Origin: an uncultured bacterium
Lineage (GTDB): Bacteria; Planctomycetota; Phycisphaerae; Phycisphaerales; SM1A02
NCBI GenBank assembly: GCA_903919715.1
Contig: CAIXJC010000043.1
Span: forward strand, 1 to 64,000
Reading direction: 5' to 3'
DNA: 64,000 nt
In this document: one piece after another, positions 43,463 through 51,394 of the stretch
Position numbering within the stretch: the first letter of the stretch is position 1
How the letters are laid out: every line of letters starts with the position of its first letter
Program-made: the position numbers and the translations under genes
The notes under the pieces: generated by a model
Seen by the model: only the letters and a program-made list of their open reading frames with translations
Databases searched by the model: none
Told to the model about the DNA's origin: nothing

Positions 43463-46075
43463 TTACGCCCCGTCTGCGACATTCAAGAGTGCAATGCGTT
43501 GTCCTGCAGCGAAGAGATCCACTCGGCGATCGTTCTCGCCGATATTCGCCATCAACTCTTCACGCCAAGTGATGTCGACGCGCTGCGACTCTCCACGTGG
43601 GAGCGTGATCAACATCGGAGTCACAGTGACCCAACTTCCTCGTGGAACGACGAGTGCATCAACAATCGACGTCTCAGCGCGGATCACAACCGACGCCCGT
43701 ATAAAATTGCTTCGAGTTGATGCGGAATGATCAGCCCACTTCATCGTCGCCTTGGGAATAAACACTTCCCCCGTTGGCGTGCGTAAATCTCGCTCATGCG
43801 CTCCAGAAGTCCATGCGCTTGCGCTTGGATCCGCCCGAAAATCCGTCGGAGCTTCCGCGAATAAAATGCTTCGGTCATCTGGGATGAATTCCGCCGGTAT
43901 GCGAAGCGCCGTGATCGCTTGCCACGGCTCGACGGTAAATCCTTCGAGAAAATGCTCGCGCAAATCATCCTGCGCATTGACCTTCCTCCCACCGTCATTC
44001 GCACACTTCAATAAACAGACGCGACTTCGCCACGGAGTCGGCGAATCATTGACGGCATCGACAACCCAATTGCCATCACGTCGATGAATTGTCAGCATCC
44101 GCGCGGCGCACGATTCGCGAACCGCATGCCATGCTGGTTTCGCTCGCCCCTGTACATCGATGAGCGACCACGAATGCCCTGTCCAAGCGTCATTCATCTG
44201 CCACACAAGCGCACCTGAACATCGCGGACGATTTGTGCGATACCACGTGTATGCGATTCGCATCGCCTTCGCCTGAACGATCTGCGCTTGAACAATCCAC
44301 GTTGCAAAGTCCTTGGCAGGAAGAAATCGACTCGAGAGAAACTCACCATACTGCGGTGTATCGCCACCAGTCGCGCGTTGTCGATCGCGAATGAGCGTGC
44401 ATCCATCCTCGGCCGACATTGACGCGACTGCGTCCTCATCCATCATCAACGCATGTGCGAGAGACCGCAAAGCTGGCGGCGACTGGTGACCGAACTCGCT
44501 CGCGAATCGCGGAGTGATCGAGCGAAGACCCTCGACCTTCGCCGTTGCGTCCCAGATATGTCGATCTCCTCGAGCAGGATCATTGGGATCGAGTTCGAGA
44601 GATCCCGACCAAGGACTCTCCGCCCAATACGGACGTGACGGATCCAACTCAGCGCAAATTCGCGGCAGAATCTCTAACCAATATCGACGCCCCCACGTTT
44701 GCCCCAGCCGCAATCGATCGCGAAAGCCCCACGAATACCAAGCGAGAATGTCCTCATTTCCTCCGCACCAAATCACCACGGATGGATGCGAAGAAAGCCG
44801 TGCGACTTGATGGCGCGCTTCCGCTTCGATCAGCGCAGGAAATGGATCATCCTCGGGATAGGTCGCACAAGCAAATGCGAAGTCCTGCCAGACGAGAATG
44901 CCGAGTTCATCGCAGAGTTCATACCACGCTTCAGACTCGTACCCACCGCCACCCCAGACACGCAGCATCACCAAATTCGCTTCGCATACTTGCAGAAGCC
45001 GCTCACGGATATCGACATGATGCGATTGAAAGAGACCATCTGGAATCCAATTCGCTCCTGCGCACCAGATCGACTGATCATTCACTCGTATTGCAAATCG
45101 TGCGCCATCCACTTCTGGCGTCGTATCAAGCGCCACGGAACGCAATCCGATTCTGCTGGACCAACGAGAAATCGTCGCGCTCTGCTGCGTTAATTCAACA
45201 CGCATTCGGTGAATGTGCTGCGCACCATAACCACGCGGCCACCAACGCATAGGCCGCGGTACAACGATTGCGACATGAGCCGTGACATCGCGAGCGCCTT
45301 GATCCACCGCACCCAAGACTTGCGGATGTCGCCTGAATGAAATGATCGCTTCAAATGTTCGTCCATCGGGCGATTCAATCTCAATCCGCGACTCGAATCG
45401 AGATGGATCGCCATCACAGACCGCATCGACGAAAACATCAACGATCGCTTGCTCTTGAGTGCAAGTCCGAATGAGCGGACGAACTGACCTCAATCGCACT
45501 CCCGTCCAAGCATGAACAAAGGCCACTCCGACGAGGCCACTCGAAGGAACACGAGGACCCCAATCCCACCCGAATTGACAAGCCGTCTTGCGAAGGAACG
45601 GATATGGCGTCCAGTCGCCGTTGACTGGACGGGATCCCAACTCTTTCTCTAATCGTTCAACTTCGCATACTGGCGCGGCACACACAATCTCTAACACCAT
45701 CGTGCGTAATGGATCGCCTCTGCGAGCGATCGCTGCGATGTCAACGCGGTGCGGATGAAATTGATTCGCCGTGCAAAGAATCACGCTGCCATCCAACCGC
45801 ACCTCTGCGACCGTATCGATCGACTCGAATACCAATTCGATGTGCGTGTGCGCCAACATTTCTGCGGTCAACACAACGGCACGACTCCATGTGAATGACA
45901 TTCGACCAATCCACTCCTGGGCCGCTTCGCCTCCGGGCGCATCTGGATTTGGAATCACTCCAGCACGCAACAAATCCAAGTGCGCACAACCAGGAACCTG
46001 CGCCGGCCATGAGCGACCATCGGCTGCTGTCATCCGCCATGCATCGCCACAGAGACTCGACTCAATCGATCGCAC
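43463..46075 (-). CDS. Glycoside hydrolase family 2, beta-mannosidase
   Basis: An 870-residue enzyme of GH2 architecture: sugar-binding domain (about 1-190), immunoglobulin-like domain, a TIM barrel and C-terminal beta domains. The acid/base Glu is in VVIWCGGNEDILAW (about 425-438) and the nucleophile region reads RFASEFGHQSPP, both typical of beta-mannosidases. There is no clear signal peptide, so it probably hydrolyses mannosides in the cytoplasm after uptake. It starts 9 bp after the SSF transporter gene, forming a transport-and-hydrolysis pair. Confidence 0.88.
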   Translation of the reverse strand: MRSIESSLCGDAWRMTAADGRSWPAQVPGCAHLDLLRAGVIPNPDAPGGEAAQEWIGRMSFTWSRAVVLTAEMLAHTHIELVFESIDTVAEVRLDGSVILCTANQFHPHRVDIAAIARRGDPLRTMVLEIVCAAPVCEVERLEKELGSRPVNGDWTPYPFLRKTACQFGWDWGPRVPSSGLVGVAFVHAWTGVRLRSVRPLIRTCTQEQAIVDVFVDAVCDGDPSRFESRIEIESPDGRTFEAIISFRRHPQVLGAVDQGARDVTAHVAIVVPRPMRWWPRGYGAQHIHRMRVELTQQSATISRWSSRIGLRSVALDTTPEVDGARFAIRVNDQSIWCAGANWIPDGLFQSHHVDIRERLLQVCEANLVMLRVWGGGGYESEAWYELCDELGILVWQDFAFACATYPEDDPFPALIEAEARHQVARLSSHPSVVIWCGGNEDILAWYSWGFRDRLRLGQTWGRRYWLEILPRICAELDPSRPYWAESPWSGSLELDPNDPARGDRHIWDATAKVEGLRSITPRFASEFGHQSPPALRSLAHALMMDEDAVASMSAEDGCTLIRDRQRATGGDTPQYGEFLSSRFLPAKDFATWIVQAQIVQAKAMRIAYTWYRTNRPRCSGALVWQMNDAWTGHSWSLIDVQGRAKPAWHAVRESCAARMLTIHRRDGNWVVDAVNDSPTPWRSRVCLLKCANDGGRKVNAQDDLREHFLEGFTVEPWQAITALRIPAEFIPDDRSILFAEAPTDFRADPSASAWTSGAHERDLRTPTGEVFIPKATMKWADHSASTRSNFIRASVVIRAETSIVDALVVPRGSWVTVTPMLITLPRGESQRVDITWREELMANIGENDRRVDLFAAGQRIALLNVADGA

Positions 46076-46084
46076 AGAAGATCC

Positions 46085-48124
46085 TCATGATTGACGCCGC
46101 GCGACTTCGTCGGCATTGACGCCATCGATCACCGTTCCGTCATCGCGCACATCGATGGACCGAGCACGCAGCAATCTCACCATCCGAATGAGATCCCGCA
46201 CTCCGCCAGTTGTGAACCAAACAACAACAACCAAGCTGGTGCCAAGAATGAGCCACGTCCACCAGAACCACCACTCACTCCACGCTGCGAGGGTGATCGG
46301 ATCACCAGACTGTTTGCGCCAAAGCGCATACGCCGTTCCGAAAACAAAGACGCCCGTAAAAAACAGCGGCCACGCCAACGTAATGAGTGTGACAGCGCGA
46401 TCAGTTCCCTTGAATTGCCGATCAATACCGAGTTTTTCGAGAAGTGTCCGAGGAGCATCATCGATCGATGCATCCCCCTCGACTCGCCATCGACCACGGT
46501 TCAACATGCGTTCGAGATTGAATTCAGTGCGAGGACCAAACAGGCTGACGCCCACATACATCACGCACGCAGAAATCATTCCAATGAAGCTCATTTCTTG
46601 GCCCGTGAACGTCGTGCGCAACCAGAGTGCAACTTGTGCGGGAAGAGTTCCAACCCCACCTGCGTCAATCGTCCCTCGCAGCATCGTCTCGGGAAGTTGA
46701 TTCACGATCACACCCAATGCGGCGAGCACCATACCCGTCAACATCGCCGACCATGCCGCTTCCGTCGATCCACGCTTCCAATACAAACCGCCGATGATCG
46801 CCGCTCCCGCACCGCCGACAAAGACACTCGCAGTCAGCGCCGCGAACATCGCGATGTACTGTGTGGGTTCATACAGCAGAGAAAAAGTAAAGGCGAAGAT
46901 CGCCACTCCGAGCGCCGCGAGTTTCAAGAGCAGGATGTGCGTCTTGGGATCGAATGGCTTGCGACGAAACGGAAGGATCACATCTTGAATAAAAATCGAT
47001 CCCCACGAATGCAAATATGCCTCGTCCGTCGACACCGCCGCACCCAACATCGCAGCGATGAAAAGTCCGAGAATTCCAGTTGGAAGCATCAGCGCCATCG
47101 CCAGCGGCGTTCGCATTTCTGCACGCAGCGCACCACTCGGGATCTGCTCGAGCGCTGTATGAATCGGCGCGGCCGCGGCGGCGTATTCGGGTTGCGTCAG
47201 AAAAGCGCGCACGGCAAGTGGAATCACGATTGTCACCAGCATCAGCACTCGATAACGCCAGCCATTAAGAATCTGGGCCATCCGAGCTTCGTGCGCATTG
47301 AGCGGCGCAGAGTTGTAACCCTGATCGCCCTGCCACGCGCGCGCTGCATAAAACAAGATGAACGCCGAGATCGCCCAATACAAGACATCGAAATTCTTTT
47401 CCTTACTCAAGTTGAATGGATCGATAAACGACGTGCCTTCTGGCATTGAAAACATTGTGCGTTCCAAGACTGGCCACGGAAATTGTGCCAGCAACCAGAA
47501 GCAGATGAAAACAAACGATCCGAAGCAGAACACCCCCTGAAGAAAATCGGTCATGATGATCGAGACCATCCCGCCGGCAAAAATCATGAAGAGCCCGAGG
47601 CTCAACAAGATCAGCATGACGACTGGAAACGTTGCAAACGTCTCGCCAGCGATCGTGAAATGTTCCGACATGCCACAGAGAGCCATAAAGAAACGCGCCG
47701 TCACGCCGGGGAAAATCCCATAATTCACGATGCCTGAGACGAAGGCAACGATTCCCGACATCACGCGAAACTTCTTCGAGTATCGCAGTTCAAAAAACTG
47801 CGCCAAGGTCATCGCTCGTGTTTCGCGGAATCGATAAATCACCCAACCGGTGACCGCTAAGAGAATGAGTGATGGACCTTCGAAATATCCCCACCAAATT
47901 TGGGTATATCCCACGTCGTATCCCAGTTGGAAATACCAGACGAGCGTGATGACCCCGACCTGTGCCATGTTGTACGCAACCGTGACGAGATATCGACCCG
48001 CACATCGATCGGCACTCAAGAAACCCGAGACCCCACGTGCGAGGCGATTGGCGTAGAGCGCCGTACCAATCAGCACGGCGACAAACGCGATCACAATCGA
48101 CCAGTCCAGTGCAGATGGTGTCAC
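46085..48124 (-). CDS. Sodium:solute symporter family transporter (SSF)
   Basis: About 679 residues from a GTG at 48124, chosen because it gives a normal N-terminus (TPSALDWSIVIAFVAVLIG) and leaves room for the divergent gene; no strong ribosome site is visible, so the start is uncertain. About 13-14 membrane helices are present, including ARAWQGDQGYNSAP and the conserved AAMLGAAVSTDEAYLHSWGS segment. The protein extends well past the family core with extra C-terminal helices (LAWPLFFTGVFVFGTAYALW, WWFWWTWLILGTSLVVVVWF). With the beta-mannosidase directly downstream, a sugar or mannoside substrate is likely. Confidence 0.85.
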   Translation of the reverse strand: MTPSALDWSIVIAFVAVLIGTALYANRLARGVSGFLSADRCAGRYLVTVAYNMAQVGVITLVWYFQLGYDVGYTQIWWGYFEGPSLILLAVTGWVIYRFRETRAMTLAQFFELRYSKKFRVMSGIVAFVSGIVNYGIFPGVTARFFMALCGMSEHFTIAGETFATFPVVMLILLSLGLFMIFAGGMVSIIMTDFLQGVFCFGSFVFICFWLLAQFPWPVLERTMFSMPEGTSFIDPFNLSKEKNFDVLYWAISAFILFYAARAWQGDQGYNSAPLNAHEARMAQILNGWRYRVLMLVTIVIPLAVRAFLTQPEYAAAAAPIHTALEQIPSGALRAEMRTPLAMALMLPTGILGLFIAAMLGAAVSTDEAYLHSWGSIFIQDVILPFRRKPFDPKTHILLLKLAALGVAIFAFTFSLLYEPTQYIAMFAALTASVFVGGAGAAIIGGLYWKRGSTEAAWSAMLTGMVLAALGVIVNQLPETMLRGTIDAGGVGTLPAQVALWLRTTFTGQEMSFIGMISACVMYVGVSLFGPRTEFNLERMLNRGRWRVEGDASIDDAPRTLLEKLGIDRQFKGTDRAVTLITLAWPLFFTGVFVFGTAYALWRKQSGDPITLAAWSEWWFWWTWLILGTSLVVVVWFTTGGVRDLIRMVRLLRARSIDVRDDGTVIDGVNADEVARRQS

Positions 48125-48171
48125 AACCCAAGAGTAGATCGACTCGGGAAATTCCGTGCGTGGCCACGCCT

Positions 48172-48186
48172 CCCCTCGACGAGGGG
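48172..48186. promoter_or_regulatory. Perfect 15-bp palindrome between divergent sugar genes
   Basis: CCCCTCGACGAGGGG is a perfect dyad with a single central A. It sits between the start of the SSF symporter gene (48124, minus) and the redoxin-xylB operon (48203, plus), the usual place for an operator controlling both. It could instead be a stem in the redoxin leader. Confidence 0.45.
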
Positions 48187-48202
48187 GGATACCCTTGCAA
48201 TC

Positions 48203-48811
48203 ATGTTGATGCGCGCACTCGCTGCAATTTCCATCGCAGCCACACTGCTTTCGGCGTCCAACTGCACCACCGCAACGGCGTCCAAAGATCGATCGATCGA
48301 ATCGATCATCCCCGCAAATGATCTGCCGACAACCGACTTGGACGGTCATCCCCTTCCTGCGGCAACGCTGGCGACTGTCTACCTCTTCGCGGGTCCAGAG
48401 TGCCCAATCTCACGTTCGTATTGCCCCGAACTTGCGCGACTTGCAGCCCGTGACCGTGCACGAGGGATCTCATGGGTGATGGTCTTTTCGGAATACGACA
48501 TTTCTGCAGAAGCCATCCGCACATTTCAACGGGAGTATTCCATTCCGTTGCCGTCGATCATTGATTCATCTCAACAACTCGCCTGCAGAATCGGCGCAAC
48601 GGTCATTCCGTCGGTTGTCGTGATCGATGCGAATCGACATGTCCTGTACCGAGGACGCATCGACGATCGCTACAAAGCGCTCGGAGTTTCGTATGGACCA
48701 CCGACAAAACGTGATCTCGCCGATGTCGTCGATGCGATCGCAGCAGGGCATCCACTTCCTTTCGCATCCACCGCCGCCGTCGGATGCGTTCTTCCTCGTT
48801 GTACGCCATGA
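48203..48811 (+). CDS. Redoxin/thioredoxin-fold protein, exported
   Basis: A 202-residue protein with an N-terminal signal (ALAAISIAATLLSASN) that may be a lipoprotein signal with Cys at about 21. The thioredoxin-like core has VYLFAGPECPISRSYCPEL (Cys about 67 and 74), SWVMVFSEYD and the cis-Pro segment GATVIPSVVVID. The CxxC pair of thioredoxins is replaced by C-x6-C, the pattern of a planctomycete redoxin group often found with c-type cytochromes; no cytochrome is fused here. Its stop overlaps xylB by ATGA, an odd partner for a sugar kinase. Confidence 0.78.
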   Translation: MLMRALAAISIAATLLSASNCTTATASKDRSIESIIPANDLPTTDLDGHPLPAATLATVYLFAGPECPISRSYCPELARLAARDRARGISWVMVFSEYDISAEAIRTFQREYSIPLPSIIDSSQQLACRIGATVIPSVVVIDANRHVLYRGRIDDRYKALGVSYGPPTKRDLADVVDAIAAGHPLPFASTAAVGCVLPRCTP

Positions 48812-50346
48812 AACGACCAGAATTCTGCATCGGCATCGACGTTGGAACAAGTTCGCTGAAGGCGCTCGCTGTCGACTGCAACGGATCCGTCGTCGCAACC
48901 GCAAGCGTGGAGTACGAATTCGACTCTCCGCATGCTGGATGGGCGGAAACTCACCCCGATGTCTGGTGGCGCGCGGCATGCGTCGCACTCCGCAACCTGA
49001 CATCAAGCGACGCAGTACGCGCTGGCGACATTCTCTCAGTCGGACTCGCAGGCCAGATGCATGGCCTTGTGCTTGTTGATTCCGACAATCGACCAATTCG
49101 CCCCGCACTCATGTGGAACGATCAGCGCACTGCTGAAGTCTGCGACCGAGCCGAACGCGAATTGACCGCGGACGAAATCTGGAGACGCACCGGCAATCGC
49201 ATTTTGCCTGGCTTTACTGCGCCAAAATTGCTCTGGCTCAAGGAACATGAACCAGAAACGATGCGGCGGGCAAAGCGCATGATGCTTCCGAAGGATTTTA
49301 TTCGCCTTCAACTCACGGGCAAGATTCACACTGACATGGCTGACGCGTCTGGAACACTTCTGCTCGACTGCGAAAATCGCCAGTGGTCATTGCCGATGTG
49401 CGATGCTCTCTCCATCGACTTCAATCTCCTCCCAGAACTTTTCGAATCAACAGTTCCAAGTTCACGCGTTCATGCCGCAGGCGCCGCCGCAACTGGACTG
49501 CCAGTCGGAACGATCGTCGTTGCAGGTGCAGGCGATCAAGCGGCGCAGGCTGTGGGAACGGGGATCATCACTGAAGGACCCGTTGCGTGCACCGTGGGAA
49601 CTAGCGGCGTGATCTTTGCAACGACGAATCAGTGGCGCCCAACTCCGCGCGGTGTTTTGCACTCGTTTTGCCATGCAATTCCAAACCGTTGGCACTTGAT
49701 GGGCGTCACATTATCTGCAGGCGGAAGTCTGCGATGGTGGCGGGATTCCATGTGTGCGGATCTCGTTGCATCGGCGCGCGAACTTGGTGTCGATCCATAC
49801 GAATTGATGCTCAGTGAAGCGCGCAACGCACCGATGGGATGCGAGGGAGTCACCTTCCTTCCATATCTCTCTGGCGAGCGAACCCCCCATGCTGATCCGC
49901 ATGCGCGTGGCTCCTTCTTGGGGATGTCAACGAGATCAACGCGAGCGCATCTCACACGAGCTGTTGTTGAGGGAGTGACCTGTTCTTTGCGAGAAGTGCT
50001 TGTGTTGATTCGACAAACTGGCGCTCGCACTGATCGCATCCGACTTTCGGGTGGAGGCGCACGCAGTCCATTCTGGCGACAATTGTTGACCGATGCCTTC
50101 GACCTTCCGACTGCGACGGTTGATCAACTCGACGGCGCAGCGTATGGCGCAGCCCTCATCGCCGGCGTTGGTGCGAATCTTTGGGCCAACATCGAAAGTG
50201 CGACAGCTCACATCCGCGAGTCGAATTCCACGAGTGTCAGTTGCGACGCCGATCAATTCCAGATGATTGCCCGGCGGTACGCCGACGCCTATGCCGCACT
50301 CGCTCCTTGGTTCGCCGATCAATCCAAGCATCGTCGGCTAAAGTAA
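48808..50346 (+). CDS. xylB: Xylulokinase
   Basis: A 512-residue FGGY-family kinase that phosphorylates D-xylulose. The N-terminal actin-like fold begins with FCIGIDVGTSSLKALAVD (about 5-22), followed by GLAGQMHGLVLVD and MWNDQRTAEVC, the pattern specific to xylulokinases. The second half contains TVGTSGVIFAT, LSAGGSLRWW, FLPYLSGERTPHADP and the FGGY region IRLSGGGARSPFWRQLL. The ATG at 48808 is coupled to the redoxin gene. No xylose isomerase is present nearby, so it may serve pentose entry with tkt and rpiB elsewhere in the window. Confidence 0.93.
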   Translation: MKRPEFCIGIDVGTSSLKALAVDCNGSVVATASVEYEFDSPHAGWAETHPDVWWRAACVALRNLTSSDAVRAGDILSVGLAGQMHGLVLVDSDNRPIRPALMWNDQRTAEVCDRAERELTADEIWRRTGNRILPGFTAPKLLWLKEHEPETMRRAKRMMLPKDFIRLQLTGKIHTDMADASGTLLLDCENRQWSLPMCDALSIDFNLLPELFESTVPSSRVHAAGAAATGLPVGTIVVAGAGDQAAQAVGTGIITEGPVACTVGTSGVIFATTNQWRPTPRGVLHSFCHAIPNRWHLMGVTLSAGGSLRWWRDSMCADLVASARELGVDPYELMLSEARNAPMGCEGVTFLPYLSGERTPHADPHARGSFLGMSTRSTRAHLTRAVVEGVTCSLREVLVLIRQTGARTDRIRLSGGGARSPFWRQLLTDAFDLPTATVDQLDGAAYGAALIAGVGANLWANIESATAHIRESNSTSVSCDADQFQMIARRYADAYAALAPWFADQSKHRRLK

Positions 50347-50350
50347 AACC

Positions 50351-50518
50351 GTGTTCAGCTTTCTCTCAATAATCGTCATGATCGTCAGCATGGCCGCGAT
50401 CGGGTTCATCACCTGGAAATTGGTCAATAGACAAGAACGAAAAGACCCTGAGTTTCAGGCCAAGTTAGATGCCGATGATGAGAGAGCGCGAAAGGGACGC
50501 GAGAGCCGCATGGGCTAA
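50351..50518 (+). CDS. Small single-pass membrane protein, about 55 residues
   Basis: A short frame starting with GTG at 50351 (or ATG at 50378) encodes one hydrophobic segment (FSFLSIIVMIVSMAAIGFIT) followed by a charged helix (NRQERKDPEFQAKLDADDER). It begins 4 bp after the xylB stop and ends 4 bp before the stop of the convergent amidase gene. The membrane-plus-charged-tail design is typical of genuine small proteins, but no family is recognised. No strong ribosome site is visible. Confidence 0.55.
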   Translation: MFSFLSIIVMIVSMAAIGFITWKLVNRQERKDPEFQAKLDADDERARKGRESRMG

Positions 50519-50522
50519 GCGG

Positions 50523-51278
50523 TCATGCGACCGCGCGACGAATACCGTCCATTTTCGATTGCAAATTTCGGCCCGGACAAGCGGTATGCGCACTCGCCCA
50601 CTCTTGATGGGAAAGCACATGCGGGCTCTTCACCTTGTACTTCATCATGCATGTTCGCAGATGCCGATCGAGAGCTGCGAGCTGAGCCATACTGGGCGTC
50701 TGCTGATCAAAGTTCCCGACGCATAAAATGCCTAAATTGCCTTCGTTTTGGTCCTTTACATGCGCCCCTTGATAGCGCATATCCCGCCCTTCCCAGACTC
50801 GCCCAGAGCGATCGATGACGAAGTGGTATCCGATATCCGCCCACCCTTTGCCGCGATGGCCATTTCGGATCAATTCGATACGCCCAGCGCACGAGTCGAA
50901 GTCCGTCGCGGTAAATGGCGACATTCCATCGTGATGAACGGTGATCCACTTGACTGGCAACATCGGATCGATATTGCCTGCATCCGGTGTCGCCTTGGTC
51001 CACGATGAACGGGGAATAACGCCGATCAACGTCGGGGTCGGCGGCAACGGGGCTAGCGGTGCGGGAGTCAAGATTTCGGGTTTCGCAGTCAAGAGTGACT
51101 GATCTGGCCAGATTGGCCCTGGCAAGCGTGCTGATTTCGGCCCTCCCGTCACACAACCCGCCGTCATACAACCCGCGAAGAGCCCAAGACCGAGCATCAA
51201 GAGACTTCGCCGAGCCACGGGTGGCGCGCTTGCCTGCATCCCTTCAGCGGGCGTCGAGTTGGGATCCAGGTTGGTCAT
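50523..51278 (-). CDS. N-acetylmuramoyl-L-alanine amidase (Amidase_2 family), lipoprotein
   Basis: A 251-residue zinc amidase that would cleave the peptide from muramic acid in peptidoglycan. After RRSLLMLGLGLFAGC, a lipoprotein-type signal, and a Pro-rich linker, the Amidase_2/PGRP domain begins (about 95) with WITVHHDGMS (zinc His), WADIGYHFVIDRSGRVWEGR, YQGAHVKDQNEGNLGILCVG, and ends with the second zinc pair in SAHTACPG. This fits cell-wall remodelling or recycling at the periplasmic face. It is divergent from gyrB with about 115 bp between the starts. Confidence 0.9.
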   Translation of the reverse strand: MTNLDPNSTPAEGMQASAPPVARRSLLMLGLGLFAGCMTAGCVTGGPKSARLPGPIWPDQSLLTAKPEILTPAPLAPLPPTPTLIGVIPRSSWTKATPDAGNIDPMLPVKWITVHHDGMSPFTATDFDSCAGRIELIRNGHRGKGWADIGYHFVIDRSGRVWEGRDMRYQGAHVKDQNEGNLGILCVGNFDQQTPSMAQLAALDRHLRTCMMKYKVKSPHVLSHQEWASAHTACPGRNLQSKMDGIRRAVA

Positions 51279-51394
51279 GTGCAGAGCATTTCCTATCGAC
51301 TCAAATCGTCAGGGAACTGCAGTTTACGCCACCGCTTTACAGGTGGTTCAGGTAGAATAATGAATCTAGTTTTCTCTAGAAATTACTTGAAATT

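Noticed and set aside
46091-47449. 452-codon plus-strand frame antisense to the SSF symporter
   Set aside because: Arg/His-rich composition typical of shadow frames, with no domain or signal; the minus strand encodes a clear transporter.
51330-51394. Promoter for gyrB around TTTACA and TAGAAT
   Set aside because: The spacing between the two hexamers is only about 11 bp, too short for a standard promoter, so no call was made.
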